A stretch of DNA of 64,000 nt from F1-120-MAGs118 sp013360535 (GTDB taxonomy: Bacteria > Planctomycetota > UBA1135 > GCA-002686595), in assembly GCA_026647215.1 (NCBI GenBank), contig JAPKHC010000010.1:1-64000 (forward strand). Direction: 5' to 3'. Position numbers and translations under genes: made by a program. The notes beneath the pieces are model-generated. The model saw nothing but the letters and a program-made list of their open reading frames with translations. It did not search any database and was not told the DNA's origin. Shown piece after piece: positions 56,305-64,000 of this stretch (position 1 is the first letter of the stretch; each line of letters begins with the position of its first letter).

Positions 56305-58359
56305 TCAGCTCGCGGGGACGTGCCCCGCCGGGCCCCGGACCTGCGCGAGCGACTTGCGCGCGGCGTCGAGCACGTGCTCGACCGTGAAGCCGTACTCGGC
56401 CAGCACCTTCTCGGCCGGAGCCGACGCACCGAAACGCTCGATCGACACCGCGATTCCCGCGTCGCCGAGCCAGCGCTCCCAGCCGAACGCGACGCCGGCC
56501 TCGACCGACACACGCGCGCGCACCGCCCGCGGCAGCACGCTCTCGCGGTAGCCCGCGTCCTGCGCGGCGAAGCTCTCCCAGCAGGGCATCGAGACCACGC
56601 GCGAGCGCAGCCCTTCGGCCTCGAGGCGCTTGTGGGCCTCGAGCGCGAGCGAGACCTCGCTGCCCGTCGCCATCAGGATCACCTGCGGCGCACCGCCCTC
56701 GGACTGCGCCAGCACGTAGGCGCCGCGCGCGACGCCCTCGCGCGCTTTCTCCTTCGTTCCGGGCAGCACCGGCAGCTTCTGGCGCGTGAGCACGAGCGCG
56801 ACGGGCGCGTCGTCGATCTCCAGCGCAAGCCGCCAGGCCTGCGCCGTCTCGTTCGCATCCGCGGGCCGCACGACGCGCAACTTCGGCATCGCGCGCAGGC
56901 TCGCGAGGTGCTCGACCGGCTGGTGCGTCGGCCCGTCCTCGCCGACCGCGACCGAGTCGTGCGTCCACACCGCGAGCAGCGGCAAGCCACACAGCGCCGC
57001 GAGCCGCACCGGCGGCCGCATGTAGTCGCTGAACACGAAGAACGTCGACACGAACGGCCGCACGCCGCCGTGGTAGAGCATCCCGTTGCCGATCGAGCCC
57101 ATCGCGTGCTCACGCACGCCGTAGTGCACGTTGCGGCCGCCGAACTGGCCCGCGGCGATCGACGAGCTGCCGCCGATCGTGGTCTTGGTCGAGCCGGAGA
57201 GGTCCGCGTCGCCACCGATGAGCTCGGGCACGATCGCGGCGAGCGCCTGGATCGCCTTGCCGCTCGCATCCCGCGTCGCGAGGCCCGCGCCCGCGTCCCA
57301 CTGCGGCAGTTCCTTCTCGCAGCGCGCCGCGAAATCCGCCGGCAATTCGCCCGCCATGCGGCGCTCGAACTCAGCGGCGAGCTCGGGGAACGCCTTGCGG
57401 TACGCCGCGAGCCGCTCGAGCCACGCCGCACGCACCTTCGCTCCGCGTGCGACGCCCGTCTTGAAGTGCGCACGCGCCGCGTCGGACACGTCGAAGGACT
57501 TCGCCGGATCGAATCCGAAGCCCTGCTTCACCTTCGCGACTTCGTCGGCACCGAGCGGCGAGCCGTGGGCTTCGCTCGTGCCTTGTTTGGCCGGGCTGCC
57601 GAAGCCGATCGTGGTCTTGACGATCACGAGCGTGGGCTTGTCCTGCTGCGCCGCCGCATTGCCTAGCGCGCGGTCGAGCGCCGCAAGATCGTGGTTGCCG
57701 TCGGCGACACGCTCGACCCGCCAGCCCTGCGCGACGAAACGCGCGGCGACGTCCTCGACATCGAACGAGAGCGACGTCGGGCCATCGAGCGAGATGTCGT
57801 TGGCGTCGTAGAGCCACGTCAGCTTGTGCAGCTTGAGCTGGCCCGCGAGCGACGCGGCCTCGTACGTGACGCCCTCCATCATGCAGCCGTCGCCGAGCAG
57901 CGCGTACGTGCGGTGGTCGACGAGCGTATGCCCGGGCTGGTTGAAGCGCGCCGCGAGCGTGCGCTCCGCCAGCGCCATGCCGACCGAATTCGCCGCGCCT
58001 TGGCCGAGCGGCCCGGTCGTCGCCTCGATGCCCTGCGTCTGGAAGTTCTCCGGATGCCCCGGAGTCTTGCTGTGCCACTGGCGGAAGGACTTGAGGTCCT
58101 CGAGCGTCACCGCGTACCCCGTCAGGTGCAGCAGCGAATACAGCAGCATGCTGCCGTGGCCCGCGCTCAGCACGAAACGGTCGCGGTCGGGCCAGCGTGC
58201 GTCGGCCGGATCGTGGCGCAGGTGGCGCTGCCACAGCGTGAAGGCCATCGGCGCCGCGCCGAGCGGCAGGCCCGGGTGCCCGGAGTTGGCCTTCTGGATC
58301 CCGTCGATCGACAGGGTCCGGATCGTGTTGACGCACAAGAGGTCGAGGTCGGCGGTCAC
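56305..58359 (-). CDS. tkt: Transketolase
   Basis: A 684-residue thiamine-diphosphate enzyme of the pentose phosphate pathway. It has the N-terminal SGHPGLPLGAAPMAFTLW, the TPP/metal-binding motif GDGCMMEGVTYEAASLAG (about residues 153-170), FGGSSSIA-like IGGSSSIAAG and the DSVAVGEDGPTHQP block (about 460). The start is a GTG at 58359. Length and order of motifs are normal. Confidence 0.95.
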   Translation of the reverse strand: MTADLDLLCVNTIRTLSIDGIQKANSGHPGLPLGAAPMAFTLWQRHLRHDPADARWPDRDRFVLSAGHGSMLLYSLLHLTGYAVTLEDLKSFRQWHSKTPGHPENFQTQGIEATTGPLGQGAANSVGMALAERTLAARFNQPGHTLVDHRTYALLGDGCMMEGVTYEAASLAGQLKLHKLTWLYDANDISLDGPTSLSFDVEDVAARFVAQGWRVERVADGNHDLAALDRALGNAAAQQDKPTLVIVKTTIGFGSPAKQGTSEAHGSPLGADEVAKVKQGFGFDPAKSFDVSDAARAHFKTGVARGAKVRAAWLERLAAYRKAFPELAAEFERRMAGELPADFAARCEKELPQWDAGAGLATRDASGKAIQALAAIVPELIGGDADLSGSTKTTIGGSSSIAAGQFGGRNVHYGVREHAMGSIGNGMLYHGGVRPFVSTFFVFSDYMRPPVRLAALCGLPLLAVWTHDSVAVGEDGPTHQPVEHLASLRAMPKLRVVRPADANETAQAWRLALEIDDAPVALVLTRQKLPVLPGTKEKAREGVARGAYVLAQSEGGAPQVILMATGSEVSLALEAHKRLEAEGLRSRVVSMPCWESFAAQDAGYRESVLPRAVRARVSVEAGVAFGWERWLGDAGIAVSIERFGASAPAEKVLAEYGFTVEHVLDAARKSLAQVRGPAGHVPAS

Positions 58360-58476
58360 GCGCTCAGGTCTCCTCGCGCCCCTGGGTAAGTCGGATCGAG
58401 CGCGCGCCGCACAGATTGGGAAGCGCGCCGCGCAGGGGCAAGCACGAAGGTGGAGCGCGCGCAGGCGAGGCCCCGA

Positions 58477-58516
58477 AAACGAACGCGCGCCCGCGGGGAA
58501 GCTCCCAGCGGGCGCG
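58477..58516 (-). terminator. Intrinsic terminator of the tmRNA gene
   Basis: Seven nt past the mature 3' end, CGCGCCCGC pairs with GCGGGCGCG around a loop that itself has GGGA/TCCC complementarity; TTCGTTTT follows on the minus strand. Confidence 0.65.
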
Positions 58517-58522
58517 TGAAGA

Positions 58523-58878
58523 TGGTGGAGGCGGCGGGAGTCGAACCCGCGTCCCGGAATCCATCCGCGACCGGCGTCTACGTGTGTAGCCCTTGGTTTG
58601 TGCCGTCTCCGGGGCGCCCATGGGCAGGCTCCCCGCAGACCGCCGTCGATCTGTCTCGCCGGGGCGTGCTCGACGGTGAGCCGACCCGGCCAGCCTGCTG
58701 GTGGCGTCGTACCGCGGCCGCAGGCGCTCCGCGGAGGACGGCTGGCCTAGTTCTTAGGCAGCGAGAGCGTAATCATTGGCAGGTTATGCCGTTTCCCGAG
58801 AGGATTTTACGGGATGACTCGAGATCCCCGACACGCGACCTGAAGCGCACGCAAACCGGTCGAGACCGGTGCGCCCCC
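58523..58878 (-). ncRNA. ssrA: tmRNA
   Basis: A 356-nt RNA that rescues stalled ribosomes with SmpB. The tRNA-like ends pair GGGGGCG with CGCCTCC (including the G3-U pair that marks alanine) and an encoded ACCA. The T-arm GGGTTCGACTCCCGC is near the 3' end. The tag reading frame (58780-58754) starts at GCC after ATAACCT and encodes A-N-D-Y-A-L-A-A before TAA. The 8-residue tag is shorter than the usual 10-11 but keeps the YALAA degron. smpB is 54 nt upstream. Confidence 0.93.
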
Positions 58879-58932
58879 AAGTGAGCGGGAGCCTAGCACG
58901 AGAGTGCGGAACTTCCCAGCCGGCGCGGCGAG

Positions 58933-59406
58933 TCAACGCCGGCGCGACATCGCGCGGTCCATGTCGCGCTGGTCGTTCTTTTCGCGCTCGCGTTCGCGCT
59001 TGTCGTGCAGCTTGCGGCCGCGGGCGAGCGCGATCTCGACCTTGACGCGCGCGCCGAGGAAGTAGAGCTGCAGCGGCACGATCGTGATGCCCTTCTCGCG
59101 CACGGCCTCGGTCCAGCGCTTGAGCTCGCGCTTGTGGACGAGCAGCCGCCGGTCGCGCGTCGGCACGTGGTTCTGGATGTTGCCGTGGCTGTATTCGGGG
59201 ATGTGCGCCTGGAGGAGCCAGAGCTCGCCCCCGCGCAGCAGCCCGAAGGCCTCGACGATCGAGGCCTGGCCCTGGCGCAGGCTCTTGACCTCGGTGCCCT
59301 TGAGCTCGAGGCCGCACTCGAGCGTCTCGAGGAACTCGAAGTCGTACCGGGCCCGGCGGTTCTCGGCGATCAGGCGCCGAGTCTTGGTGTCCTTGGTGTC
59401 CGCCAT
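58933..59406 (-). CDS. smpB: SsrA-binding protein
   Basis: A 157-residue OB-fold protein that brings tmRNA to stalled ribosomes. It has NRRARYDFEFLETLECGLEL near the start, GTEVKSLRQG (about 37-46), and the basic C-terminal tail KLHDKREREREKNDQRD. The ATG at 59406 is the usual start; the longer frame is not conserved. It is directly upstream of and co-directional with ssrA. Confidence 0.96.
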   Translation of the reverse strand: MADTKDTKTRRLIAENRRARYDFEFLETLECGLELKGTEVKSLRQGQASIVEAFGLLRGGELWLLQAHIPEYSHGNIQNHVPTRDRRLLVHKRELKRWTEAVREKGITIVPLQLYFLGARVKVEIALARGRKLHDKREREREKNDQRDMDRAMSRRR

Positions 59407-59534
59407 GGCGAGCGGGAGAGCGTAGCCCCATGCCCGCGCGGCCTCCAGCCGCGCCTTGGGTGACGCTCCACAAACCTCGGGCAGGCCGTTGACGAGCCGC
59501 CCTGCGCTCCGTACTGTCTCCGGCCCTTCACCCT

Positions 59535-59623
59535 GCCCGGGTGGCGGAATTGGCAGACGCACTAGGTTCAGGTCCTAGCGCCTTTAAACGGGCATACGGG
59601 TTCGACTCCCGTCCCGGGCACCA
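59535..59623 (+). tRNA. tRNA-Leu (anticodon CAG)
   Basis: An 89-nt class II tRNA. The acceptor GCCCGGG pairs with CCCGGGC, followed by ACCA, which is encoded. The anticodon stem CTAGG/CCTAG encloses CAG, decoding CUG. The long variable arm is present. Confidence 0.94.
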
Positions 59624-59650
59624 CATCTCGCTCGCACCGCGCCCCTCGCG

Positions 59651-59836
59651 ATGAGCAACGAAGGAAATCTCCCCCCCGCAGGCCAGCGGCCGCCGTCCGA
59701 AGGCGAGCCCGCCCCGCGTCCGCCGCAGGACACGTCGCTCCTGGGCTACCTCAAGTGGAGCGCGCTGATGGTCGTCGTGGTCGCCGTCTTCGGCTTCCTC
59801 GCCTCGCGCGTGCTGCGCTGGCTCGACCTCGCCTGA
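59651..59836 (+). CDS. Small single-helix membrane protein
   Basis: A 61-residue reading frame starting 28 nt after tRNA-Leu. The first 28 residues are Pro/Gly/Glu-rich; a membrane helix follows (about 36-56, SALMVVVVAVFGFLASRVL). I recognise no family. The codon pattern and the charged flank make it plausible as a real small protein. No clear ribosome-binding site is seen. Confidence 0.45.
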   Translation: MSNEGNLPPAGQRPPSEGEPAPRPPQDTSLLGYLKWSALMVVVVAVFGFLASRVLRWLDLA

Positions 59837-59851
59837 GGACGCGAGCGCGGC

Positions 59852-59953
59852 TCAGAACGAACCGTCGCGCGGGAAGGCGAGGATCGCCGCGACGACCACC
59901 GCGAACACGAGCAGGGCCGCGAGCCCGAGCACGATCCACAGCGTCATCGACAT
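59852..59953 (-). CDS. Very small membrane peptide downstream of rsmG
   Basis: A 33-residue frame (MSMTLWIVLGLAALLVFAVV and onward) that starts 11 nt after the rsmG stop and is almost entirely one membrane helix, with a short FPRDGSF tail. It is convergent with the 61-residue membrane protein, 15 nt apart. It resembles other tiny bacterial membrane peptides, but no family is recognised. Confidence 0.4.
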   Translation of the reverse strand: MSMTLWIVLGLAALLVFAVVVAAILAFPRDGSF

Positions 59954-59964
59954 GGCGCGCGCTT

Positions 59965-60813
59965 TCAGTTCCCGTGGCCGCCGGGCGCGCGGTAGACGAG
60001 GAACGCACGGTCGCCCAGCTCGCCGGGGAGCTTGTGCTCCCACACGGTGTCGAGCCGGAAGCCTAGGCGCTCGGCCTCACGCTCCGCCGCACGCGCCTCG
60101 CGCGACCACGACGGGCCCTTGAGCATCACGAGGTCCTTGTGCGAGTGGCGCACCTTGCGCAGCAGGCGCACGTTCTCGCGCACCGAGCTCACCGCGCGCA
60201 CGAGCACGATGTCGTACTTGTTGCGGGCGAGGTGGTCCTCCGCGCGCTCGGCGACGGCGCTCGCGTTGGGCACTTTCAGCGCCGCGATGCACTCGTTGAC
60301 GAAGTCGATGCGCTTGCGCGTCGAGTCGAGCAGCACCACGCGCACCTGCGGCTCCGAGAGCGCGACCGGCATGCCGGGAAAGCCCGCGCCGGTGCCCATG
60401 TCGAGCAGCGCGCGGCCGACCAGCGGCAGGAGCCGCGTCGTGCGCCAGGAGTCGAGGTAGTGCTTCGCGGCGACCTCGCGCGGCTCGACGATCGCCGTCA
60501 GGTTCATGCGCCGGTTGCCGTCGAGCACGACGCGCGCGTGCTCGGCAAAACGATCGAGCAGGTGCGCCGCGATCTCCTCGCCCTCGAAGGCCCAGGCCAT
60601 CGCCGCCCGCAGCTCGTCGAGCGACGGCACGGGCGTGTGGGCGTGCTCGAGCACCGAGTCGGGATCCTCGTCCTTGCGCGACCGCGGAGCAGCCTTGGGG
60701 TCGGCCCCAGAATCAGGACCGGCGTCCGATCCGGCGTCCGCGCCGCCCGCGGGCTCGCGCGGCTCCTCACGATCCTCGTCCGCAGGCTGCATCCGGGCTT
60801 CGCTGGCGGTCAT
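59965..60813 (-). CDS. rsmG: 16S rRNA (guanine-527-N7)-methyltransferase
   Basis: A 282-residue methyltransferase from the ATG at 60813 (AGGA 8 nt upstream). The first 65 residues are acidic and Pro/Asp/Ala-rich, an extension not found in most RsmG. The SAM motif is LLDMGTGAGFPGMP (about residues 137-150), preceded by NRRMNLTAIVEPREVAAKHY. It methylates G527 in the 530 loop of 16S rRNA. Confidence 0.93.
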   Translation of the reverse strand: MTASEARMQPADEDREEPREPAGGADAGSDAGPDSGADPKAAPRSRKDEDPDSVLEHAHTPVPSLDELRAAMAWAFEGEEIAAHLLDRFAEHARVVLDGNRRMNLTAIVEPREVAAKHYLDSWRTTRLLPLVGRALLDMGTGAGFPGMPVALSEPQVRVVLLDSTRKRIDFVNECIAALKVPNASAVAERAEDHLARNKYDIVLVRAVSSVRENVRLLRKVRHSHKDLVMLKGPSWSREARAAEREAERLGFRLDTVWEHKLPGELGDRAFLVYRAPGGHGN

Positions 60814-60943
60814 GGTGGGCGTCCTGCGACTTGGGGGGAGCAATCCGGAGGCCGGAGGCGGCCGAAGCGTTCGGACGGGCTGCGAACAGGATACCGCCCC
60901 TGCGTCGGCGAGCGGGGGCCGCGAGCGCGGGAACGGGAAGGTT

Positions 60944-61020
60944 TGGCAGGCCAGCAGGGATTCGAACCCCGAACCTACTGATTTGGAATCAGTCGCTCTA
61001 ACCGTTGGAGCTACTGGCCT
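60944..61020 (-). tRNA. tRNA-Trp (anticodon CCA)
   Basis: A 77-nt tRNA including CCA. The acceptor AGGCCAG pairs with CTGGCCT, followed by G and CCA. The anticodon stem ACTGA/TCAGT encloses the TTCCAAA loop with CCA; the T-arm GGTTCGAATC is standard. Confidence 0.94.
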
Positions 61021-61161
61021 GTGGAGCGCACCAGAGTAGGGCCCGCGGGCGTCCGTGGCAACAGCGCTCCCGAGCGCTGGGCGTCGCCGCAGCACGCCCT
61101 TCAAGCCGTGCAAGCCCGCGCTACAGTGTCCGCTTCCGCGGCACCGACCACGGCCTCCCCC

Positions 61162-62550
61162 ATGCCCGTCCCCGACAATCCGCGCGCACGTCCGGCCCCG
61201 CTCCCGCGGGTGATCCCGGCGGACATCCCCCACTCGGCGCTCGACCAGAACGCGTTGCGCGTCATCTCGCGCCTGCAGCGCGAGCAGCACGAGGCCTACC
61301 TCGTCGGCGGCTGCGTGCGCGACCTGCTGCTCGGCCGGCGCCCCAAGGACTACGACGTCGCGACGTCGGCCACGCCGCGGCGCGTCAAGTCGCTCTTCTC
61401 CAACGGCCGCATCATCGGCCGGCGCTTCAAGCTCGTGCACGTCACCTACGGCGGGCAGATCGTCGAGACCGCGACCTTCCGCCGTGCGCCGCAGAAGTCG
61501 GACGAGGACGGCGAGGACCTGCTGATCGTCGACGACAACGAGTTCGGGACGGCCGAGGAGGACGCGCGCCGCCGCGACTTCACGATCAACGCGCTGTTCC
61601 TCAACCCCTACCGCCACGAGATCCTCGACTACGTCGACGGGCTCGAGGACCTCGAGGCCGGCGTGCTGCGCACGATCGGCGAGCCGCGCGTGCGCATGGC
61701 GGAAGACCCGGTGCGCATCCTGCGCGCGGTCAAGTTCGCGACGCGGCTGGGCTTCCGCATCGAAGAAGGCACGTGGGCCGCGATGATCGAGCTCGCGCCG
61801 GAACTGGCGCGTTCCGCGAAGCCGCGTGTGCTCGAGGAGCTGCTCCGTCTCCTGCGTTCGGGCACCGCGCTCGGCGCGCTGCGCATGATGCGCGCCTGCG
61901 GGGCGCTGAAGGTGCTCCTGCCCGAAGTGGACGCGTTCCTCGGAGACCGCGAGAGCGCCGACGCGACCGTGCACGAGCGCGCGGAGTCCTTCTGGCGCTT
62001 GCTCGAGGCGCTCGACAGCGATGTCCACCAAGGCAACCTGCCTTCGACCGCCGCGTGCGTGGCCGTACTGTTCCTGCGTGGCATCGAGCGCGAGGCCAAC
62101 GTCGATTCGCGCACGCACGCGAGCCTCGGCGACCCCGATCCGGAGCATCCGTCCGACAAGCGCCTCTCCGCCGTGGCCGAGCGCCGCCTCGAGGAGTTCG
62201 CGGTCGACTACCGCCTGTCGCGCCGCGACGCGAACAAGGCCGCCCGCGCGATCTCGCTGCAGCGCCGCTTCACGCAGCCCGCGACCAAGCGCTTCAGCCC
62301 GCTGATGTTCGCGCGCAGCGAGGACTTCACCGAGGCCCTCGAGCTCTTCCGCCTGCGCTCGCTGGCCTGGGGCCAGGGCTGGGACGTGTACGAGGCCTGG
62401 CGCGAGCGCGCACGCGAGGCCGGGACGGCGACGCCCGAGCAGCTCGAGCAGGAGAAGAAGCGCAAGCGCCGTCGCGGCCGGCGCAGGCGGCGCGGCGGAA
62501 ACCGCTCCGACGACTCGGGCGCCCCGGAAGGTCTTTCCGGCGACGAGTGA
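61162..62550 (+). CDS. pcnB: Poly(A) polymerase/CCA-adding-type nucleotidyltransferase
   Basis: A 462-residue protein from the ATG at 61162. The class II nucleotidyltransferase core reads YLVGGCVRDLLLGRRPKDYD (about 48-67), then ATSATPRRVKSLF, RIIGRRFKLVHVTYG (about 86-100), RRRDFTINALFLNP (about 137) and AEDPVRILRAVKFA (about 178). The GRRFKLVHV block and the basic tail (RKRRRGRRRRRGGN) favour PcnB over Cca. It adds poly(A) to RNA ends for decay. It could also mature tRNAs, although the tRNAs here encode CCA. Confidence 0.85.
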   Translation: MPVPDNPRARPAPLPRVIPADIPHSALDQNALRVISRLQREQHEAYLVGGCVRDLLLGRRPKDYDVATSATPRRVKSLFSNGRIIGRRFKLVHVTYGGQIVETATFRRAPQKSDEDGEDLLIVDDNEFGTAEEDARRRDFTINALFLNPYRHEILDYVDGLEDLEAGVLRTIGEPRVRMAEDPVRILRAVKFATRLGFRIEEGTWAAMIELAPELARSAKPRVLEELLRLLRSGTALGALRMMRACGALKVLLPEVDAFLGDRESADATVHERAESFWRLLEALDSDVHQGNLPSTAACVAVLFLRGIEREANVDSRTHASLGDPDPEHPSDKRLSAVAERRLEEFAVDYRLSRRDANKAARAISLQRRFTQPATKRFSPLMFARSEDFTEALELFRLRSLAWGQGWDVYEAWRERAREAGTATPEQLEQEKKRKRRRGRRRRRGGNRSDDSGAPEGLSGDE

Positions 62551-62610
62551 GCCGCGCGTCAGGAAAACGGCGGGCTTTTCTCGCTCGCCCGCCCCGCCGC
62601 GCAAGCCGTG

Positions 62611-62795
62611 TTACGGTTCCTTGTCCGAACGGACGGGACGCCGAGGGGTGCGTGCGAAGGCTCGATGAGCCGAGCCGGAGTGCGCGCCACGCGGGAAACG
62701 GCGGCCCCGTCCGGAAGGACTGACTCGATTCGACTTGGGTTTGGATGTTCCGTGGGGCGGCCGCAGGCAGCGATGCCTGCGGCCGCTCTTCTTTT
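62611..62795 (+). ncRNA. Predicted structured RNA ending in an intrinsic terminator
   Basis: A nested long-range fold: TCCTT/AAGGA (62618-62622 with 62715-62719), CGGACGGG/CCCGTCCG (62630-62637 with 62706-62713, perfect), CGCCG/CGGCG (62639-62643 with 62699-62703), and an inner hairpin GGCTC-gat-GAGCC. A terminator ends it. It could be a free small RNA or a leader that controls the gene starting at 62829. It matches no riboswitch class I know. The 5' end is a guess. Confidence 0.5.
62757..62795 (+). terminator. Strong intrinsic terminator
   Basis: GCGGCCGCAGGCA (62757-62769) pairs perfectly with TGCCTGCGGCCGC (62774-62786), loop GCGA, followed by TCTTCTTTT. It is 33 nt before the next start codon, close enough for attenuation. 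Confidence 0.88.
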
Positions 62796-62828
62796 CGCTC
62801 GCTCCGCCGGTGCCCGCCGCTTGGCAAG

Positions 62829-64000
62829 ATGGCGCGCATGGCGCCCGCCCTGGCCCGAGTCGCGTTGTTCGCCCTCTTGTTCGTCCCCGCCCACGCGGCG
62901 CCGGCGCAGGGCGAGTCGCCGAAAAGCGCCTCCGCGCCCGACGATGCCCGGGTGCGCAAGGCCTTCTCGTTCCTGACCGAGGCCGAGCAGGCGGACGCGC
63001 TCGATGAGTTCGCCGCCGAGGTCGAGTGGCTCGACACGTTCCAGACCCAGCTGCTGCGCTTTGCGCTGTCGCTCGAGGAGCGCGACCCCGGGCTCCTCCC
63101 GCTCGACCAGCCTGCGCCGTTCTTCGACCCCAAGGAGCACGCGCCCGGGCAGCCGATCGCGCGCAAGCGGCTCGATCCCGACTCGTCGGCGGCGCGCAAG
63201 GAACGCGAGCGCATCTTCCGGCGCGCGACGAAGCCCAAGGTGCGCGGTGCCTGGCGCTACGACTGGGGCCAGCGCGAGCTCGTCCGCACCGCGCCCGAGA
63301 GTCTCGAGCGCACGTTCGAGAACGCGCTCGCCGGCTGCGCTCCCGGCCACGACCTCGCCATCGCGATCGTCGAGCGCGCGCTCGACGACGGCTCGCAACA
63401 GGCCGCACTCGCCGCTTTCGGCCACGCCTACACCGACCGCGTCGGAACGGTCTTCCCCGGCATCACGCTCTACGACGCGTGGTCCTCGGGCGAGGAGATC
63501 GAGATGCCCGACGTCGACGTGCTCGGCATCGTGCACACGCTGCTCGGCATCCGCGACCGTTGGACCGCGCCCGTGCCCGACAGCGAGCACAAGGAGCTCT
63601 ACGCCGCCGTCGGCGTCGCGTTCCAGGACGCGAACCGCCACCGCAGCCTGCGCGCCGCGCTCGCCGCCACGTTCCTCGACGGCACCGTGCAGCTCGGCGG
63701 CCCGTACCCGACTTGCCTCGAGCGCTTCCACTCGCTCTGGGAAGCCAACGCTTCCACTCCGGCCGAAGTCGCCAAGCTCCTGCCGAAGCCCGCCGCCTGG
63801 GGCGAGTTCCTCTCCGGCCTCGCGCAACGCCTCGACGCCGACCGCGAGCTCGCTGCGCGCGCCGAGCTTCGCCGTTCGACGCTCGACAAGGACCACGCCC
63901 AAGTCCGTGCGTTACTCCTCCGCCTGCTCGAGTCGCGCGGCGCCTTCGAGCGCACCTCGCGTCCCAAACCTCCGCCCGCTCCCGCTCCGGTTCCCGAAAA
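62829..64000 (+). CDS. Secreted protein of unknown function, 3' end outside the window
   Basis: The frame from the ATG at 62829 (ATG at 62838 is an alternative) stays open to the window edge, at least 390 residues. A signal peptide (ALARVALFALLFVPAHA, cleavage near APAQ) leads a helical, charged protein rich in Ala, Arg, Glu and Leu, with a Pro/Ala/Lys-rich stretch at the visible end (RPKPPPAPAPVPE). I recognise no domain. The structured RNA and terminator directly upstream may control it. Confidence 0.7.
   Translation, partial: MARMAPALARVALFALLFVPAHAAPAQGESPKSASAPDDARVRKAFSFLTEAEQADALDEFAAEVEWLDTFQTQLLRFALSLEERDPGLLPLDQPAPFFDPKEHAPGQPIARKRLDPDSSAARKERERIFRRATKPKVRGAWRYDWGQRELVRTAPESLERTFENALAGCAPGHDLAIAIVERALDDGSQQAALAAFGHAYTDRVGTVFPGITLYDAWSSGEEIEMPDVDVLGIVHTLLGIRDRWTAPVPDSEHKELYAAVGVAFQDANRHRSLRAALAATFLDGTVQLGGPYPTCLERFHSLWEANASTPAEVAKLLPKPAAWGEFLSGLAQRLDADRELAARAELRRSTLDKDHAQVRALLLRLLESRGAFERTSRPKPPPAPAPVPE

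Noticed and set aside
62611..62795. Signal recognition particle RNA
   Set aside because: A GTCCGGAAGGAC stretch recalls the SRP tetraloop region, but the conserved AGCAG side of the symmetric loop is missing.

Overview
The window is very G+C-rich, densely coded DNA, most likely from a Planctomycetota chromosome. This is inferred from gene content, not proven. Supporting signs are an ECF sigma factor overlapping a large Ser/Thr kinase gene, secreted FG-GAP and DUF1573 proteins, many secreted proteins of unknown family, a eukaryote-like UDP-sugar pyrophosphorylase next to peptidoglycan genes, and an EF-P with an unusual loop. Outer-membrane and lipid A functions (LpxH-like, GmhB-like, TonB-like, several lipoproteins) suggest a diderm envelope. 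Long open frames opposite real genes are a G+C artefact and are omitted.

Layout. 1-9875: a partial gene, glyA, a DUF1573 lipoprotein, a secreted unknown, a kinase/ECF-sigma pair and an FG-GAP protein. 10003-16268 (minus): lpxH, cmk, plsC, rpsA, a lipoprotein and tyrS as one tightly packed run. 16425-23229: a signalling block with a TonB-like gene behind a possible sigma-54 promoter, a sigma-54 activator, a degenerate GGDEF protein, an FHA-like membrane protein, a secreted protein and rpoN. 23387-29908: efp and a cell-envelope cluster (GT39-like membrane protein, PEGA lipoprotein, GmhB-like phosphatase, FemAB-like transferase, two GT2 enzymes). 30070-38156: a kinase-like protein, a second sigma-54 activator, a giant TPR protein, a NifU-like scaffold, a small DHp-like protein and tRNA-Leu(CAA). 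38298-42059: dapB, ddl and a UAP-type pyrophosphorylase, then an unknown small protein. 42272-48446: the fatty-acid operon rpmF-plsX-fabH-fabD-fabG-acpP-fabF. 48596-58359: alaS, recA, a PfkB kinase, a flippase-like membrane protein, a HEAT-like lipoprotein and transketolase. 58523-64000: tmRNA with smpB, tRNA-Leu(CAG), two tiny membrane proteins, rsmG, tRNA-Trp, pcnB, a structured RNA ending in an intrinsic terminator, and a secreted protein cut by the window edge.

The most unusual feature is a dispersed intergenic repeat of about 80-115 bp, seen seven times (three well conserved, four more diverged). Each copy sits immediately 3' of a gene, in the same orientation relative to that gene, usually with the TGA stop codon inside or touching its first inverted repeat. 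The core is three consecutive hairpins. Copies lie between convergent genes and also inside co-directional runs, including the plsX-fabH junction, so it is not simply a terminator. I know of no named family that matches.

A second theme is sigma-54 signalling built from parts that look catalytically degenerate: an activator with GAFTDA instead of GAFTGA, a receiver lacking its acidic pocket, kinase-like proteins lacking clear ATP-binding boxes, and a GGDEF domain without GGDEF, all within 20 kb of rpoN.
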